Assembly: GCA_964471755.1 (NCBI GenBank)
Contig: CAYYJM010000294.1
Span: forward strand, 1-7,281
Length of the DNA: 7,281 nt
DNA from: CAYYJM01 sp964471755
Lineage (GTDB): Bacteria; Planctomycetota; Planctomycetia; Gemmatales; Gemmataceae
Direction: 5' to 3'
Shown: one piece after another, positions 1 through 5,784 of the stretch
Layout of the letters: the number at the start of each line of letters is the position of its first letter
Position numbering within the stretch: the stretch's first letter is position 1
Position numbers and translations under genes: made by a program
Notes under the pieces: model-generated
The model's input: only the letters and a program-made list of their open reading frames with translations
What the model was told of the DNA's origin: nothing
The model's database searches: none

Positions 1-100
1 CGGGGGAGAGATCCCGGGCCACGATCTGGTGACCGGCCCGCATCAACCGCTGGGCCATGTTGCCGCCCATTCGCCCCAGACCGATCATCGCCAGCTGCAT
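1..100 (-). CDS. gnd: 6-phosphogluconate dehydrogenase, N-terminal fragment (truncated by window edge)
   Basis: Only the first 33 codons are in the window. The family oxidatively decarboxylates 6-phosphogluconate to ribulose 5-phosphate in the cytosolic pentose phosphate pathway. Seen: the protein opens with MQLAMIGLGRMGGNMAQRLM, with the Rossmann dinucleotide motif GxGxxG at residues 7-12, typical of short, YqeC/GndA-type 6-phosphogluconate dehydrogenases. The second strand ends in Asp30 (VARD), and an acidic residue there usually favours NAD+ over NADP+; that preference is inference. The start is supported by AAGGAG five bases upstream of the ATG. The gene lies 91 nt downstream of the 218-aa gene on the same strand, with half of a palindromic repeat between them, so co-transcription is possible but unproven. 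A related beta-hydroxyacid dehydrogenase (3-hydroxyisobutyrate type) is the main alternative, since the diagnostic catalytic region lies outside the window. Confidence 0.8.
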   Translation of the reverse strand, partial: MQLAMIGLGRMGGNMAQRLMRAGHQIVARDLSP

Positions 101-137
101 GGGAACTCCTTCTCTTGTTGGCGCGTGTGAATCTCTT

Positions 138-218
138 GGCGAGCGTGGGGCGTCAGCCCCATGAGTCATTGTCATCACCGGGTGCCGGCAGTCATGGGGC
201 TGACGCCCCACGCTCGCC
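138..218. repeat. Perfect inverted pair of 27-nt REP-like arms (REPIN-like element)
   Basis: Left arm 138-164 and right arm 192-218 are exact reverse complements over 27 nt, separated by a 27-nt spacer (165-191). Pairing stops at once on both sides (137/219 and 165/191 do not pair). Each arm also contains a small palindrome, TGGGGC-GTCA-GCCCCA (6-bp stem, tetraloop). A small hairpin repeated in inverted orientation is the architecture of REPIN/BIME elements, in which two REP sequences face each other. The core GGGGCGTCAGCCCC resembles dispersed intergenic repeats I associate with Gemmata-like planctomycetes; that is recollection, not a search result. It sits between the 218-aa gene and gnd. 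The right arm overlaps the 3' end of the 218-aa gene. As RNA it would form a long stem that could end or process a transcript. No T-run follows it in either direction. Confidence 0.85.
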
Positions 219-848
219 CGGAGACAGCGAGCGGCGTGTGCCCGCCTGCTCGACTTCCTCCCAGATGATGGTCGCATCGGCCTCCTGCATGCCGACGCGC
301 TGGGAGACCCGCTGCCAGAGCGGCCCCAGGACGCCGTTGAGCAGAGCCGGCACCGCCTCCACGGACTCGCCAGTGTCATGGTATACGCACAACCGCAGGC
401 CCTGGAACCGGGTCGCCTCGGCGAGCAGCCCAAACCACTGGCCATCAGCACAATACGTGTTCCAGAAATCGCCGAGACGGTTGCGCTCCAGGGTGCGGAA
501 CGCGGCGTAGCGTGGCGAGACGGTCGCGTAGAAACTCGCGAATCGCTTCAGCACCGGCAGCAGGTCGTCGAGCGTCTCCCAGCTCAGTTCGCCGCCCACG
601 CGGAGGCAGGCCAGGGCGACGAGGGTCAGGCCGTCATTGTACAGAGCCTGCGTGAGGAACTGATCCAGGGCCAGATCCGGCGGAGCGTTGAAGGTCGCCA
701 GGAACGTCGGCAGCTCGGCCACGACGACGCCGGCCTTGACCAGCGCACGAGAAGCCTCGTCGCCGTGTCGATTGGCCAGGCCCTCGCTCAGCAGCGTCCC
801 CAGCGATTCGAGACGCTCGGGCAGATCGGCGAGAACGTCGCGCGACAT
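192..848 (-). CDS. Hypothetical 218-aa protein, last gene of the vWA operon
   Basis: I do not recognise this family. The 218-aa product is soluble, with no signal peptide or membrane segment, and reads as mainly helical: Leu-rich helices at about residues 4-25, 32-55 and 59-82, and an amphipathic stretch at 90-108 (SWETLDDLLPVLKRFASFYA). A more mixed region follows at about 120-200, with several aromatic residues (FWNTY, WFGLL, YHDTG, IIWEE). The ATG at 848 is supported by a strong GGAGGAGG about seven bases upstream. The gene starts 13 nt after the vWA gene stop, so it is very likely co-transcribed with it and probably works with it. The oddity is the C-terminus: residues 211-218 (GERGASAP) and the TGA stop are exactly the 27-nt right arm of the neighbouring inverted repeat, so the native tail appears replaced or extended by the repeat. 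Existence of the gene is well supported by its start signal and operon position; function is unknown. Confidence 0.8.
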   Translation of the reverse strand: MSRDVLADLPERLESLGTLLSEGLANRHGDEASRALVKAGVVVAELPTFLATFNAPPDLALDQFLTQALYNDGLTLVALACLRVGGELSWETLDDLLPVLKRFASFYATVSPRYAAFRTLERNRLGDFWNTYCADGQWFGLLAEATRFQGLRLCVYHDTGESVEAVPALLNGVLGPLWQRVSQRVGMQEADATIIWEEVEQAGTRRSLSPGERGASAP

Positions 849-861
849 GCGTCCTCCTCCG

Positions 862-1893
862 TCACGATTCCAGAAGCGGTTGTCGAGTGCGTCCGCCGGG
901 CAGTTCCAGCTCGAAGTAGGGCGAGCCGGCCGGCAGTCGGATCGTCACCTTGGCCGGCAGGCCCGTCGTGAACTTCTTGACCAGCTTGCCGGTCGCGTCG
1001 TACAGTTTGGCCCACGGCGCGACCAGTGTGTTGTCATCGACCAGCTCGGCGAAGATGTCGTTCAGGCTGCGCATCTCACGGGCGATCTTGTGGTCCCAGA
1101 TGTCCACGTCGGTGCCGCTGTCCAGGTCGTCCAGTTCCTCCATCGGCCCCTCGTCGATCTCGTCGCCGATGCCGACCAGGACGCACTTGAAGAAGTTTCG
1201 CCGGCCCGCCTCGATCGCCTGGCACTGCTCAATCGTGTACTGCTTGACCTCGTCCAGATCATCGAGGTTGCCGTCGGCCAGGAAGACGTAGATGCCCTTG
1301 CGAGCGTCCCGGAAACGGTCGGCGAAATACTTCACGGCCGGCAGAAGACGCGTGCCGGTGCCGAACTGCTTCGGGCCGGTCAGCTTGAGCCGTCGGCACT
1401 CGTGCGCCGTGAAATCACCGAGAACCTCAACGCCGGTGCCGTCGCCGGTCGCCCAGTAGATGACCGTCGTGCCGCCGTCCTCATCGAGCCGCTCGGCGAG
1501 CAGGCCGACGAAATCGCGTGCCAGCGGTTCGACGACGTTGGGCGTCGTCCGGATGTGGCCCTTCTCGCGGGCGTCCTGCTGGGCCGCCGGGCTGAGGACC
1601 CGGACACGCGAGCCATCGATGACCTTCTCGGTCATCAGGCCCCGGGCCTCGTACTGGGCCCGGACCTCTGGCGGAATCTTGCCCTCGATGCCGCGACCGT
1701 AGGCGTTCCGCATCGACGCGCTGGCATCGAGGGCGACGCCGGTCTGCCAGCCCTCCGCCCTGGCCCCCTCCATCGTCGGGTTCATCAGGAACGTCACCAC
1801 GGTCGCATCGCTGCCGTGGACGACGTTCACCTCGCCGAAGATGGCGGCGACGATGTTGTTCGGCAGCTGCTGGCTGCGTGGATCGTCGGACAT
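862..1893 (-). CDS. von Willebrand factor A (vWA) domain protein, 343 aa
   Basis: This is a cytosolic-looking vWA protein with no signal peptide or membrane helix. vWA domains bind a divalent metal through a MIDAS site and usually mediate protein-protein contacts. Seen: MIDAS motif 1 (DxSxS) as DASAS at residues 56-60; a likely second-motif Thr181 in GTGTRLLPA; and the third acidic residue Asp207 in FLADGNLDD. All three metal-site elements look intact. Between DASASM and the next recognisable helix (about 119-136, NVVEPLARDFVGLLAERL) lies an extra segment of about 50 residues (about 70-118) that a minimal vWA fold lacks. The last 50 residues (about 291-333) are beta-rich (AKLYDATGKLVKKF, PAKVTIRLPAG, YFELELPG) and look like a separate small domain. 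The ATG at 1893 has GGGGAGA upstream. The gene starts 21 nt after the preceding gene and ends 13 nt before the next, forming the centre of a three-gene operon. A TerY-like or MoxR-associated vWA role is possible, but no MoxR, Ter or kinase gene is visible here. Confidence 0.85.
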   Translation of the reverse strand: MSDDPRSQQLPNNIVAAIFGEVNVVHGSDATVVTFLMNPTMEGARAEGWQTGVALDASASMRNAYGRGIEGKIPPEVRAQYEARGLMTEKVIDGSRVRVLSPAAQQDAREKGHIRTTPNVVEPLARDFVGLLAERLDEDGGTTVIYWATGDGTGVEVLGDFTAHECRRLKLTGPKQFGTGTRLLPAVKYFADRFRDARKGIYVFLADGNLDDLDEVKQYTIEQCQAIEAGRRNFFKCVLVGIGDEIDEGPMEELDDLDSGTDVDIWDHKIAREMRSLNDIFAELVDDNTLVAPWAKLYDATGKLVKKFTTGLPAKVTIRLPAGSPYFELELPGGRTRQPLLES

Positions 1894-1914
1894 AACGTGT
1901 CTCCCCGGGCCGGC

Positions 1915-2916
1915 TCAGACGGCCGAACCATCCCACAGGCTGAACAGGATCGACCAGGCCAGGGCGGCGGCCCGGCCGGGAACGGCGACAGCCCGGCCAT
2001 CCGCGCGCGGCAGAAAGGTCAGCTTCTCCGGCGGAGCCACCTTGTGGATCAACTGCCGGGTCTGCCGCAGCAGATCGAGCCAGTGCGGATCGCTCACGGC
2101 CCGCAGATCGCGCAGCAGACCGCCGAGCCGTTCCAGTTCCGCCGGGTCGAACCGCTGCCGTAACCGGGTCAGGAGCTGCTCTGCCTCGCTGGCCGAGCGG
2201 GAAGCGCCCGGCGTCGGCGCGATTCCGGGACCGGACGGCTCGGCCGCCCGAGCCTGGCCCGGCGTCGTGCGAACCGGCCGTGGCGTGGCCTCCGGCGATC
2301 GATTCGACGCCGGGCCGCCGAGCGACTGCACCAGGTCCGATGTTCCCGCATCCAGGTGAACGGCACCGGACGCTTGGACCAGAACCGCATCGGCCGTGAA
2401 CGTCTGCCGGAAGAAGAAACGGGCCGTCGCGATCAGAAGCGACTCGCCGGCGTTCGCCTCCTGCAACAGGAGTCGCGACACCTCCGGCAACTTCGACTTG
2501 ATCGCCTTGCCGAGCAGTTCCAGCGTCTGGAGGTTGCTCCGGATCAGGGCGGCCGGGTCGGAATACTGGTCATACCGGGCGGCGTAACCGCGCACCAGTG
2601 CCGGCGGGATGTCACCGGCATCGAGGAGACCGCCTGTCCGGGCCTGCTGGATCTCGCCGACGCATCTCGGCAAATCGATGCCGCTCCAGTCGAGGCCCGG
2701 TGGCGGCATCCCGGCCAGGGCCCGCTCGAACGCCAGCCAGGCGGCCGAGTTGGCCGACCGCAGCACCGCGAGAAAACGCGGACCATGATCGGCGTGGAGA
2801 TCCGCGAGGCTGGCAACGACCAGGCTATCGACCGGTGCCGACGGAGTGATGACCCGGGCGACGGCCCGACACAGATCCCGCACCATGAAGATGCTCGTCG
2901 TCGGAAACACGCTCAT
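1915..2916 (-). CDS. Hypothetical 333-aa two-part protein with Pro/Ala-rich linker, first gene of the vWA operon
   Basis: Not a family I recognise. The frame stays open upstream to position 3030, but the ATG at 2916 is preferred: GGGAGGA lies six bases before it, and the 38 codons further upstream read as low-quality sequence. The 333-aa product has three parts. Residues 1 to about 195 are mostly helical, including an N-terminal segment (MSVFPTTSIFMVRDLCRAVA) and a helix-rich block with FARLL-type heptads around 126-172. Residues about 199-243 form a disordered-looking linker rich in Pro, Ala, Ser, Thr and Arg. Residues about 244-333 are a second helical part beginning EAEQLLTRLRQRFDPAELERLGGLL and ending in a hydrophobic Ala/Trp-rich stretch. 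There is no cleavable signal peptide and no clear membrane helix. It leads the operon, with the vWA gene starting 21 nt after its stop. A protein of two helical modules joined by a flexible linker beside a vWA protein would suit an adaptor or effector partner; that is inference only. Confidence 0.75.
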   Translation of the reverse strand: MSVFPTTSIFMVRDLCRAVARVITPSAPVDSLVVASLADLHADHGPRFLAVLRSANSAAWLAFERALAGMPPPGLDWSGIDLPRCVGEIQQARTGGLLDAGDIPPALVRGYAARYDQYSDPAALIRSNLQTLELLGKAIKSKLPEVSRLLLQEANAGESLLIATARFFFRQTFTADAVLVQASGAVHLDAGTSDLVQSLGGPASNRSPEATPRPVRTTPGQARAAEPSGPGIAPTPGASRSASEAEQLLTRLRQRFDPAELERLGGLLRDLRAVSDPHWLDLLRQTRQLIHKVAPPEKLTFLPRADGRAVAVPGRAAALAWSILFSLWDGSAV

Positions 2917-3047
2917 GGGGCATCCTCCCAGGGCCAGGCTTCGGGACGACTTCGAGCGTAGCGAGTTATCGGCGTCGCGACAAGGGAAAAGCACGATCGC
3001 GTGATCGACCACGCCCTCGCCTCGTTCCATGACGCGAAGAAATGTAG

Positions 3048-3109
3048 GGTGGGCCGGAGCGCCGCCGACGCCTCATCGCCCCATGAGATCGTCCCAGCGC
3101 AGGCCCACC
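3048..3109. repeat. Inverted repeat between glpK and the vWA operon
   Basis: GGTGGGCC at 3048-3055 is mirrored exactly by GGCCCACC at 3102-3109. Near the centre of this arrangement lies a smaller hairpin, CTCAT (3072-3076) with ATGAG (3083-3087). The outer arms are only 8 bp, and the pairing between them is poor. The sequence TGTAGGGTGGGC resembles intergenic repeats common in planctomycetes, so this may be a decayed copy of a dispersed element. The whole stretch 2917-3185 is otherwise without a supportable gene. I saw no convincing sigma70 promoter for the vWA operon in it. Confidence 0.3.
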
Positions 3110-3156
3110 AATCCTCGCTCGGGAGCGCAGCGACACCGTGCCTGAACCATCGAAGA

Positions 3157-3174
3157 CCGCCGGCAAGCCAGCGG
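3157..3174 (-). terminator. Hairpin just downstream of glpK, possible terminator
   Basis: On the minus strand CCGCTGGC-TT-GCCGGCGG forms an eight-position stem with one G-U wobble; the innermost pair probably opens to give a tetraloop. It begins 11 nt after the glpK TGA stop, a usual distance for a transcript-end structure. It is not followed by a T-run (GTCTTCGATGG), so it is not a classical intrinsic terminator. It may instead act as a 3' stability element or be a dispersed repeat, since similar GC-rich palindromes are scattered in such genomes. Confidence 0.3.
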
Positions 3175-3185
3175 CTAAATGAAGA

Positions 3186-4682
3186 TCACCCCTCGTGATA
3201 GAACCGGATGACCGCCGCCACGGCCCGTTTCCACGTCTTCAGACGGGCGGCTCGTTCCGCGCTTGACCAGGTCGGAGCGAACTCCTTCACCCCCATTGGC
3301 AGAGCGCGAAGGGCGGCCAGGTCGGGCCAGACGCCCAGGTGCAGACCGGCGAGCAGGGCGGCACCACGAGCCGTCGCCTCGGCGTGCGACGCCTGCAAGA
3401 CCGGCAGACCGAGAATGTCGGCCTGTCGCTGGAGGAACCAGGCGTTGCGCGCCATGCCGCCATCGACGCGCAGGCCGGAAAGCGACTGGCCCGCGTCCTG
3501 GCCGGCCGCTTCGACCAGGTCGGCTACCTGGAAGGCGACGCCCTCCAGGGTCGCCTTGCCCAGCTCGGCCGGCGTCGTGCCACGCGTCAGGCCGAAGAGG
3601 ACACCACGAGCCTCCGGCACCCAGTGCGGCGCGCCGAGACCGACGAAGCCGGGCACGAAGATCACCGGCTGCTCCGGGTCGGCTCCCTCGGCCAGCCCCT
3701 CGACGGCCCCCGCCGAGGCGAGCAGACGCAGACCGTCGCGCAGCCACTGGACCGCGGCCCCGGCGATGAACACGCTCCCTTCCAGAACGTACTCCAGCGG
3801 CCCCTCACGACCCGCCGCGATCGACGTCAGAAGACGGTGTTGTGACAGGCGAGCGTCACTCCCCAGATGCTGGAGGAAGAACGCTCCGGTGCCGTAGGTG
3901 CATTTCGCCTCGCCGGGAGCGAAGGCGCACTGGCCGAACAGGGCGGCCTGCTGATCGCCAGCCACTCCGGTGATCGGCAGGCCGTCGGGCAGAAAGTCCA
4001 GACCGTGAGTCACGCCAAAGCTGGCGGCGCTGGGCTTGACCTCGGGAAGGAGAGCCGCCGGGATCGCGAAGTAGCGAAGGAGTTCTTCGTCCCACTGTCC
4101 GGTGTGCAGGTTGAGCAGCAGCGTTCGCGAGGCGTTGGTCCGATCGGTGGCGTGGACGCGCAGGCCGGTCAGCCGGGCGAGCAGGAAGCTATCGACGGTG
4201 CCGGCTGCGAGCTGGCCCGAGTCGGCCTGGGAGCGTCGGCTTGTGTCCTGCTGGAGCAACCAGGCGAGCTTCGTCGCCGAGAAATAGGGGTCGAGGATCA
4301 GGCCGGTCTTTTGACGCAGCATCGGTTCGTCGGCCTGATGGGCACGGCAGAAGTCGGCGGTGCGACGGTCCTGCCAGACGATGGCCCGAGCCACGGGCCG
4401 GCCGGTCGCCCGGTCCCAGAGGACGATCGTCTCGCGCTGGTTGGTGACGCCGATGCCGGCGAGCTGGTTCGGAGCGATGCCGGCCTGTTGCAGGGCGGCG
4501 GGGACCGTCTCGCGGACGGTGGTCCAGATCTCCTCGGCGTCGTGTTCGACCCAGCCGGGCCGGGGAAAGTGCTGCGTGAACTCACGCGATGCGGTGCCGA
4601 CGACGGCCCCGGTCACGTCGTAGACCTGGGCTCGCGTACTCGTCGTGCCCTGATCGATGGCCAGCAGATGGGAGCGGCTCAT
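3186..4682 (-). CDS. glpK: Glycerol kinase
   Basis: The product phosphorylates glycerol with ATP to sn-glycerol 3-phosphate in the cytosol, the first step of glycerol use and a source of lipid backbone. It has 498 aa against 501 in E. coli and is collinear with it throughout. Seen: the phosphate-binding DQGTTS at 10-15; the glycerol-site residues of the family at Arg83-Glu84 (TNQRET), Trp103 and Tyr133; catalytic Asp243 in AGDQQAALFGQ; YGTG at 263-266; the ATP-site DGG at 407-409. Both FGGY-family signatures are present (about 133-145 and 360-380). The loop that carries the fructose-1,6-bisphosphate site in E. coli (GGKGGTR) is not conserved, and by hand alignment the Gram-positive phosphorylatable His is an Asp here, so those two controls are probably absent (inference). 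The ATG at 4682 follows a TGAGGA site. No glpF, glpD or glpR is adjacent. It is divergent from the zinc-ribbon membrane gene. Confidence 0.97.
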   Translation of the reverse strand: MSRSHLLAIDQGTTSTRAQVYDVTGAVVGTASREFTQHFPRPGWVEHDAEEIWTTVRETVPAALQQAGIAPNQLAGIGVTNQRETIVLWDRATGRPVARAIVWQDRRTADFCRAHQADEPMLRQKTGLILDPYFSATKLAWLLQQDTSRRSQADSGQLAAGTVDSFLLARLTGLRVHATDRTNASRTLLLNLHTGQWDEELLRYFAIPAALLPEVKPSAASFGVTHGLDFLPDGLPITGVAGDQQAALFGQCAFAPGEAKCTYGTGAFFLQHLGSDARLSQHRLLTSIAAGREGPLEYVLEGSVFIAGAAVQWLRDGLRLLASAGAVEGLAEGADPEQPVIFVPGFVGLGAPHWVPEARGVLFGLTRGTTPAELGKATLEGVAFQVADLVEAAGQDAGQSLSGLRVDGGMARNAWFLQRQADILGLPVLQASHAEATARGAALLAGLHLGVWPDLAALRALPMGVKEFAPTWSSAERAARLKTWKRAVAAVIRFYHEG

Positions 4683-4723
4683 GGAGAGTTCCTCAAGAAT
4701 CGACGCCGAACGGAAAAGTACGA

Positions 4724-4753
4724 CCTATATTTGAGTGGTCAGTCGTCTGTCAG
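4724..4753 (-). promoter_or_regulatory. Candidate sigma70-type promoter for glpK
   Basis: On the minus strand CTGACA (plus coordinates 4748-4753) and TATAGG (4724-4729) are separated by 18 nt, five and four matches to the consensus hexamers. Transcription would start near 4717, giving a leader of about 35 nt before the glpK ATG. Two copies of GTCAGTCG (4738-4745 and 4749-4756) lie 11 bp apart, one helical turn, over the -35 and spacer; they could bind a regulator. The region also serves as upstream sequence of the divergent membrane gene. Confidence 0.35.
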
Positions 4754-4800
4754 TCGCCGTGATGACGGATCACTGGCTGGCTTCGCGAGTGAGACAGCGC

Positions 4801-5778
4801 ATGGCGATGTACTGTGAACACTGCCACAAACCGCGTCCGGAGGCGCTGGTCTGTTCGATCTGCGGCGGGCCGCTGCGGCCGGGCCAGGCTCCGGCCGTCA
4901 CCGGCCCGACCGACGCCTGGATGGCTTCGCCCCTGGGGCGTGTCCTGCTCGGCCTGCTGCTCGCTCAGGGATTGTTCCACGCTGCCCGCTCGCTGGCCAC
5001 TGGCATTCTCCTGGTTTGTTTCGGCCCGGAGGCGGTCGAGGCATTCCAGAATTCACTGGTCGGAGTCGTCTTCTGGCAGGTGGTCCAGGGACTCGCCCTG
5101 CTGGCCGGGACCGCCCCGATCGGTAGTGGCGATCCGTTCGGCTTCTTTTACGGCATGCTCGTGGGTCTTGGCAATGGACTGATCTGCACCGCTTTTCCGC
5201 TGGTGCCGGGCACGGCGTCGGGCAACCTGGCCAGCTTCTGTCTGCCGCTCATTCAGGCCGCCGTGGGACTGTTCGGCGGCTGGCTGGGCAGTCTGATCTG
5301 GCTACCGGCCCCCGAGATCGTGACGATCCCGGTTCGCAAGGCTCAGGCCTGGGTTCGACCGTTGCTGAAAGGGCCGATTCTCTGGACGCGCGTGGCCATC
5401 GGAGCGGCCATCACCATCGCCGGTGCCATCTCAGCCGGGGCTCTCTTCGATGCCATGCTGGAGGCGGGACACGGCCGGCTGGCGACCAGCTCCTACTTGC
5501 AGGATCGCATCTTCACCTGGGAGATCAAGATCCTGCTGCTCCTGCTCGGCGGAGCGATTGCCGGAGCGAACACGATGAATGGCTTCAAGCAGGGTCTGGT
5601 GGTTGGCGTGGCGTCGGCTCTGGCTCTGGCCTTGCTGCCACGGTACAGCGCGTCGATCCTGGAAGGGCTGATTCTGTTCGTAGCGACCGTGTCATTCTGC
5701 ACGCTGGGAGGCTGGTTTGGCGGCCAGTTGCTGCCGCCGATCTTGCGCCGACTTCGGGTGGTCGCTCCGAAGGAGTGA
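4801..5778 (+). CDS. Zinc-ribbon polytopic membrane protein, 325 aa
   Basis: Function unknown. The N-terminus carries a short zinc ribbon: CEHC at residues 5-8 and CSIC at 18-21, giving four Cys for one Zn2+. After a linker (about 22-44) come seven or eight hydrophobic segments: about 47-72, 85-104, 113-135, 144-168, 196-217, 241-258, 262-280 and 284-311, ending in a basic tail (RRLRV). It should sit in the inner membrane. Two regions look like copies of one unit: GFFYGMLVG (114-122) to GGWLG (159-163), and GFKQGLVVG (261-269) to GGWFG (303-307), with nearly equal spacing. The frame is open back to a GTG at 4735. The ATG at 4801 was chosen because the ribbon starts right after it; the ATG at 4807 is an alternative, and neither has a strong ribosome site. 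It is divergent from glpK and convergent with the Uma2 gene, with only 6 nt between the stops. Confidence 0.85.
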   Translation: MAMYCEHCHKPRPEALVCSICGGPLRPGQAPAVTGPTDAWMASPLGRVLLGLLLAQGLFHAARSLATGILLVCFGPEAVEAFQNSLVGVVFWQVVQGLALLAGTAPIGSGDPFGFFYGMLVGLGNGLICTAFPLVPGTASGNLASFCLPLIQAAVGLFGGWLGSLIWLPAPEIVTIPVRKAQAWVRPLLKGPILWTRVAIGAAITIAGAISAGALFDAMLEAGHGRLATSSYLQDRIFTWEIKILLLLLGGAIAGANTMNGFKQGLVVGVASALALALLPRYSASILEGLILFVATVSFCTLGGWFGGQLLPPILRRLRVVAPKE

Positions 5779-5784
5779 CGGGGC

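Noticed and set aside
688..2163. Long plus-strand open frame (491 codons) opposite the vWA operon
   Set aside because: It is the complement-strand shadow of GC-rich genes: it spans the 218-aa gene start, the vWA gene and part of the next gene, and has no family motif. The minus-strand frames have ribosome sites and a MIDAS motif.
2994..3007. CGATC-GCGT-GATCG small dyad upstream of the vWA operon, considered as an operator
   Set aside because: Only five base pairs, and no promoter hexamers at suitable spacing could be found around it.
2917..3030. N-terminal extension of 38 codons on the first gene of the vWA operon
   Set aside because: The internal ATG at 2916 has a strong GGGAGGA site at good spacing, and the extension has no feature supporting translation.
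3078..3087. Ten-base match GCCCCATGAG shared with the repeat at 156-165, considered as a partial REP copy
   Set aside because: Too short and isolated in GC-rich DNA to be called a copy; the flanking bases do not continue the match.
4735..4800. GTG start 22 codons upstream for the zinc-ribbon membrane protein
   Set aside because: It overlaps the candidate glpK promoter, has no clear ribosome site, and adds sequence before a ribbon that normally sits at the very N-terminus.
3867..4817. Long plus-strand open frame (316 codons) opposite glpK
   Set aside because: It lies antisense to an unmistakable, complete glycerol kinase and has no recognisable domain.
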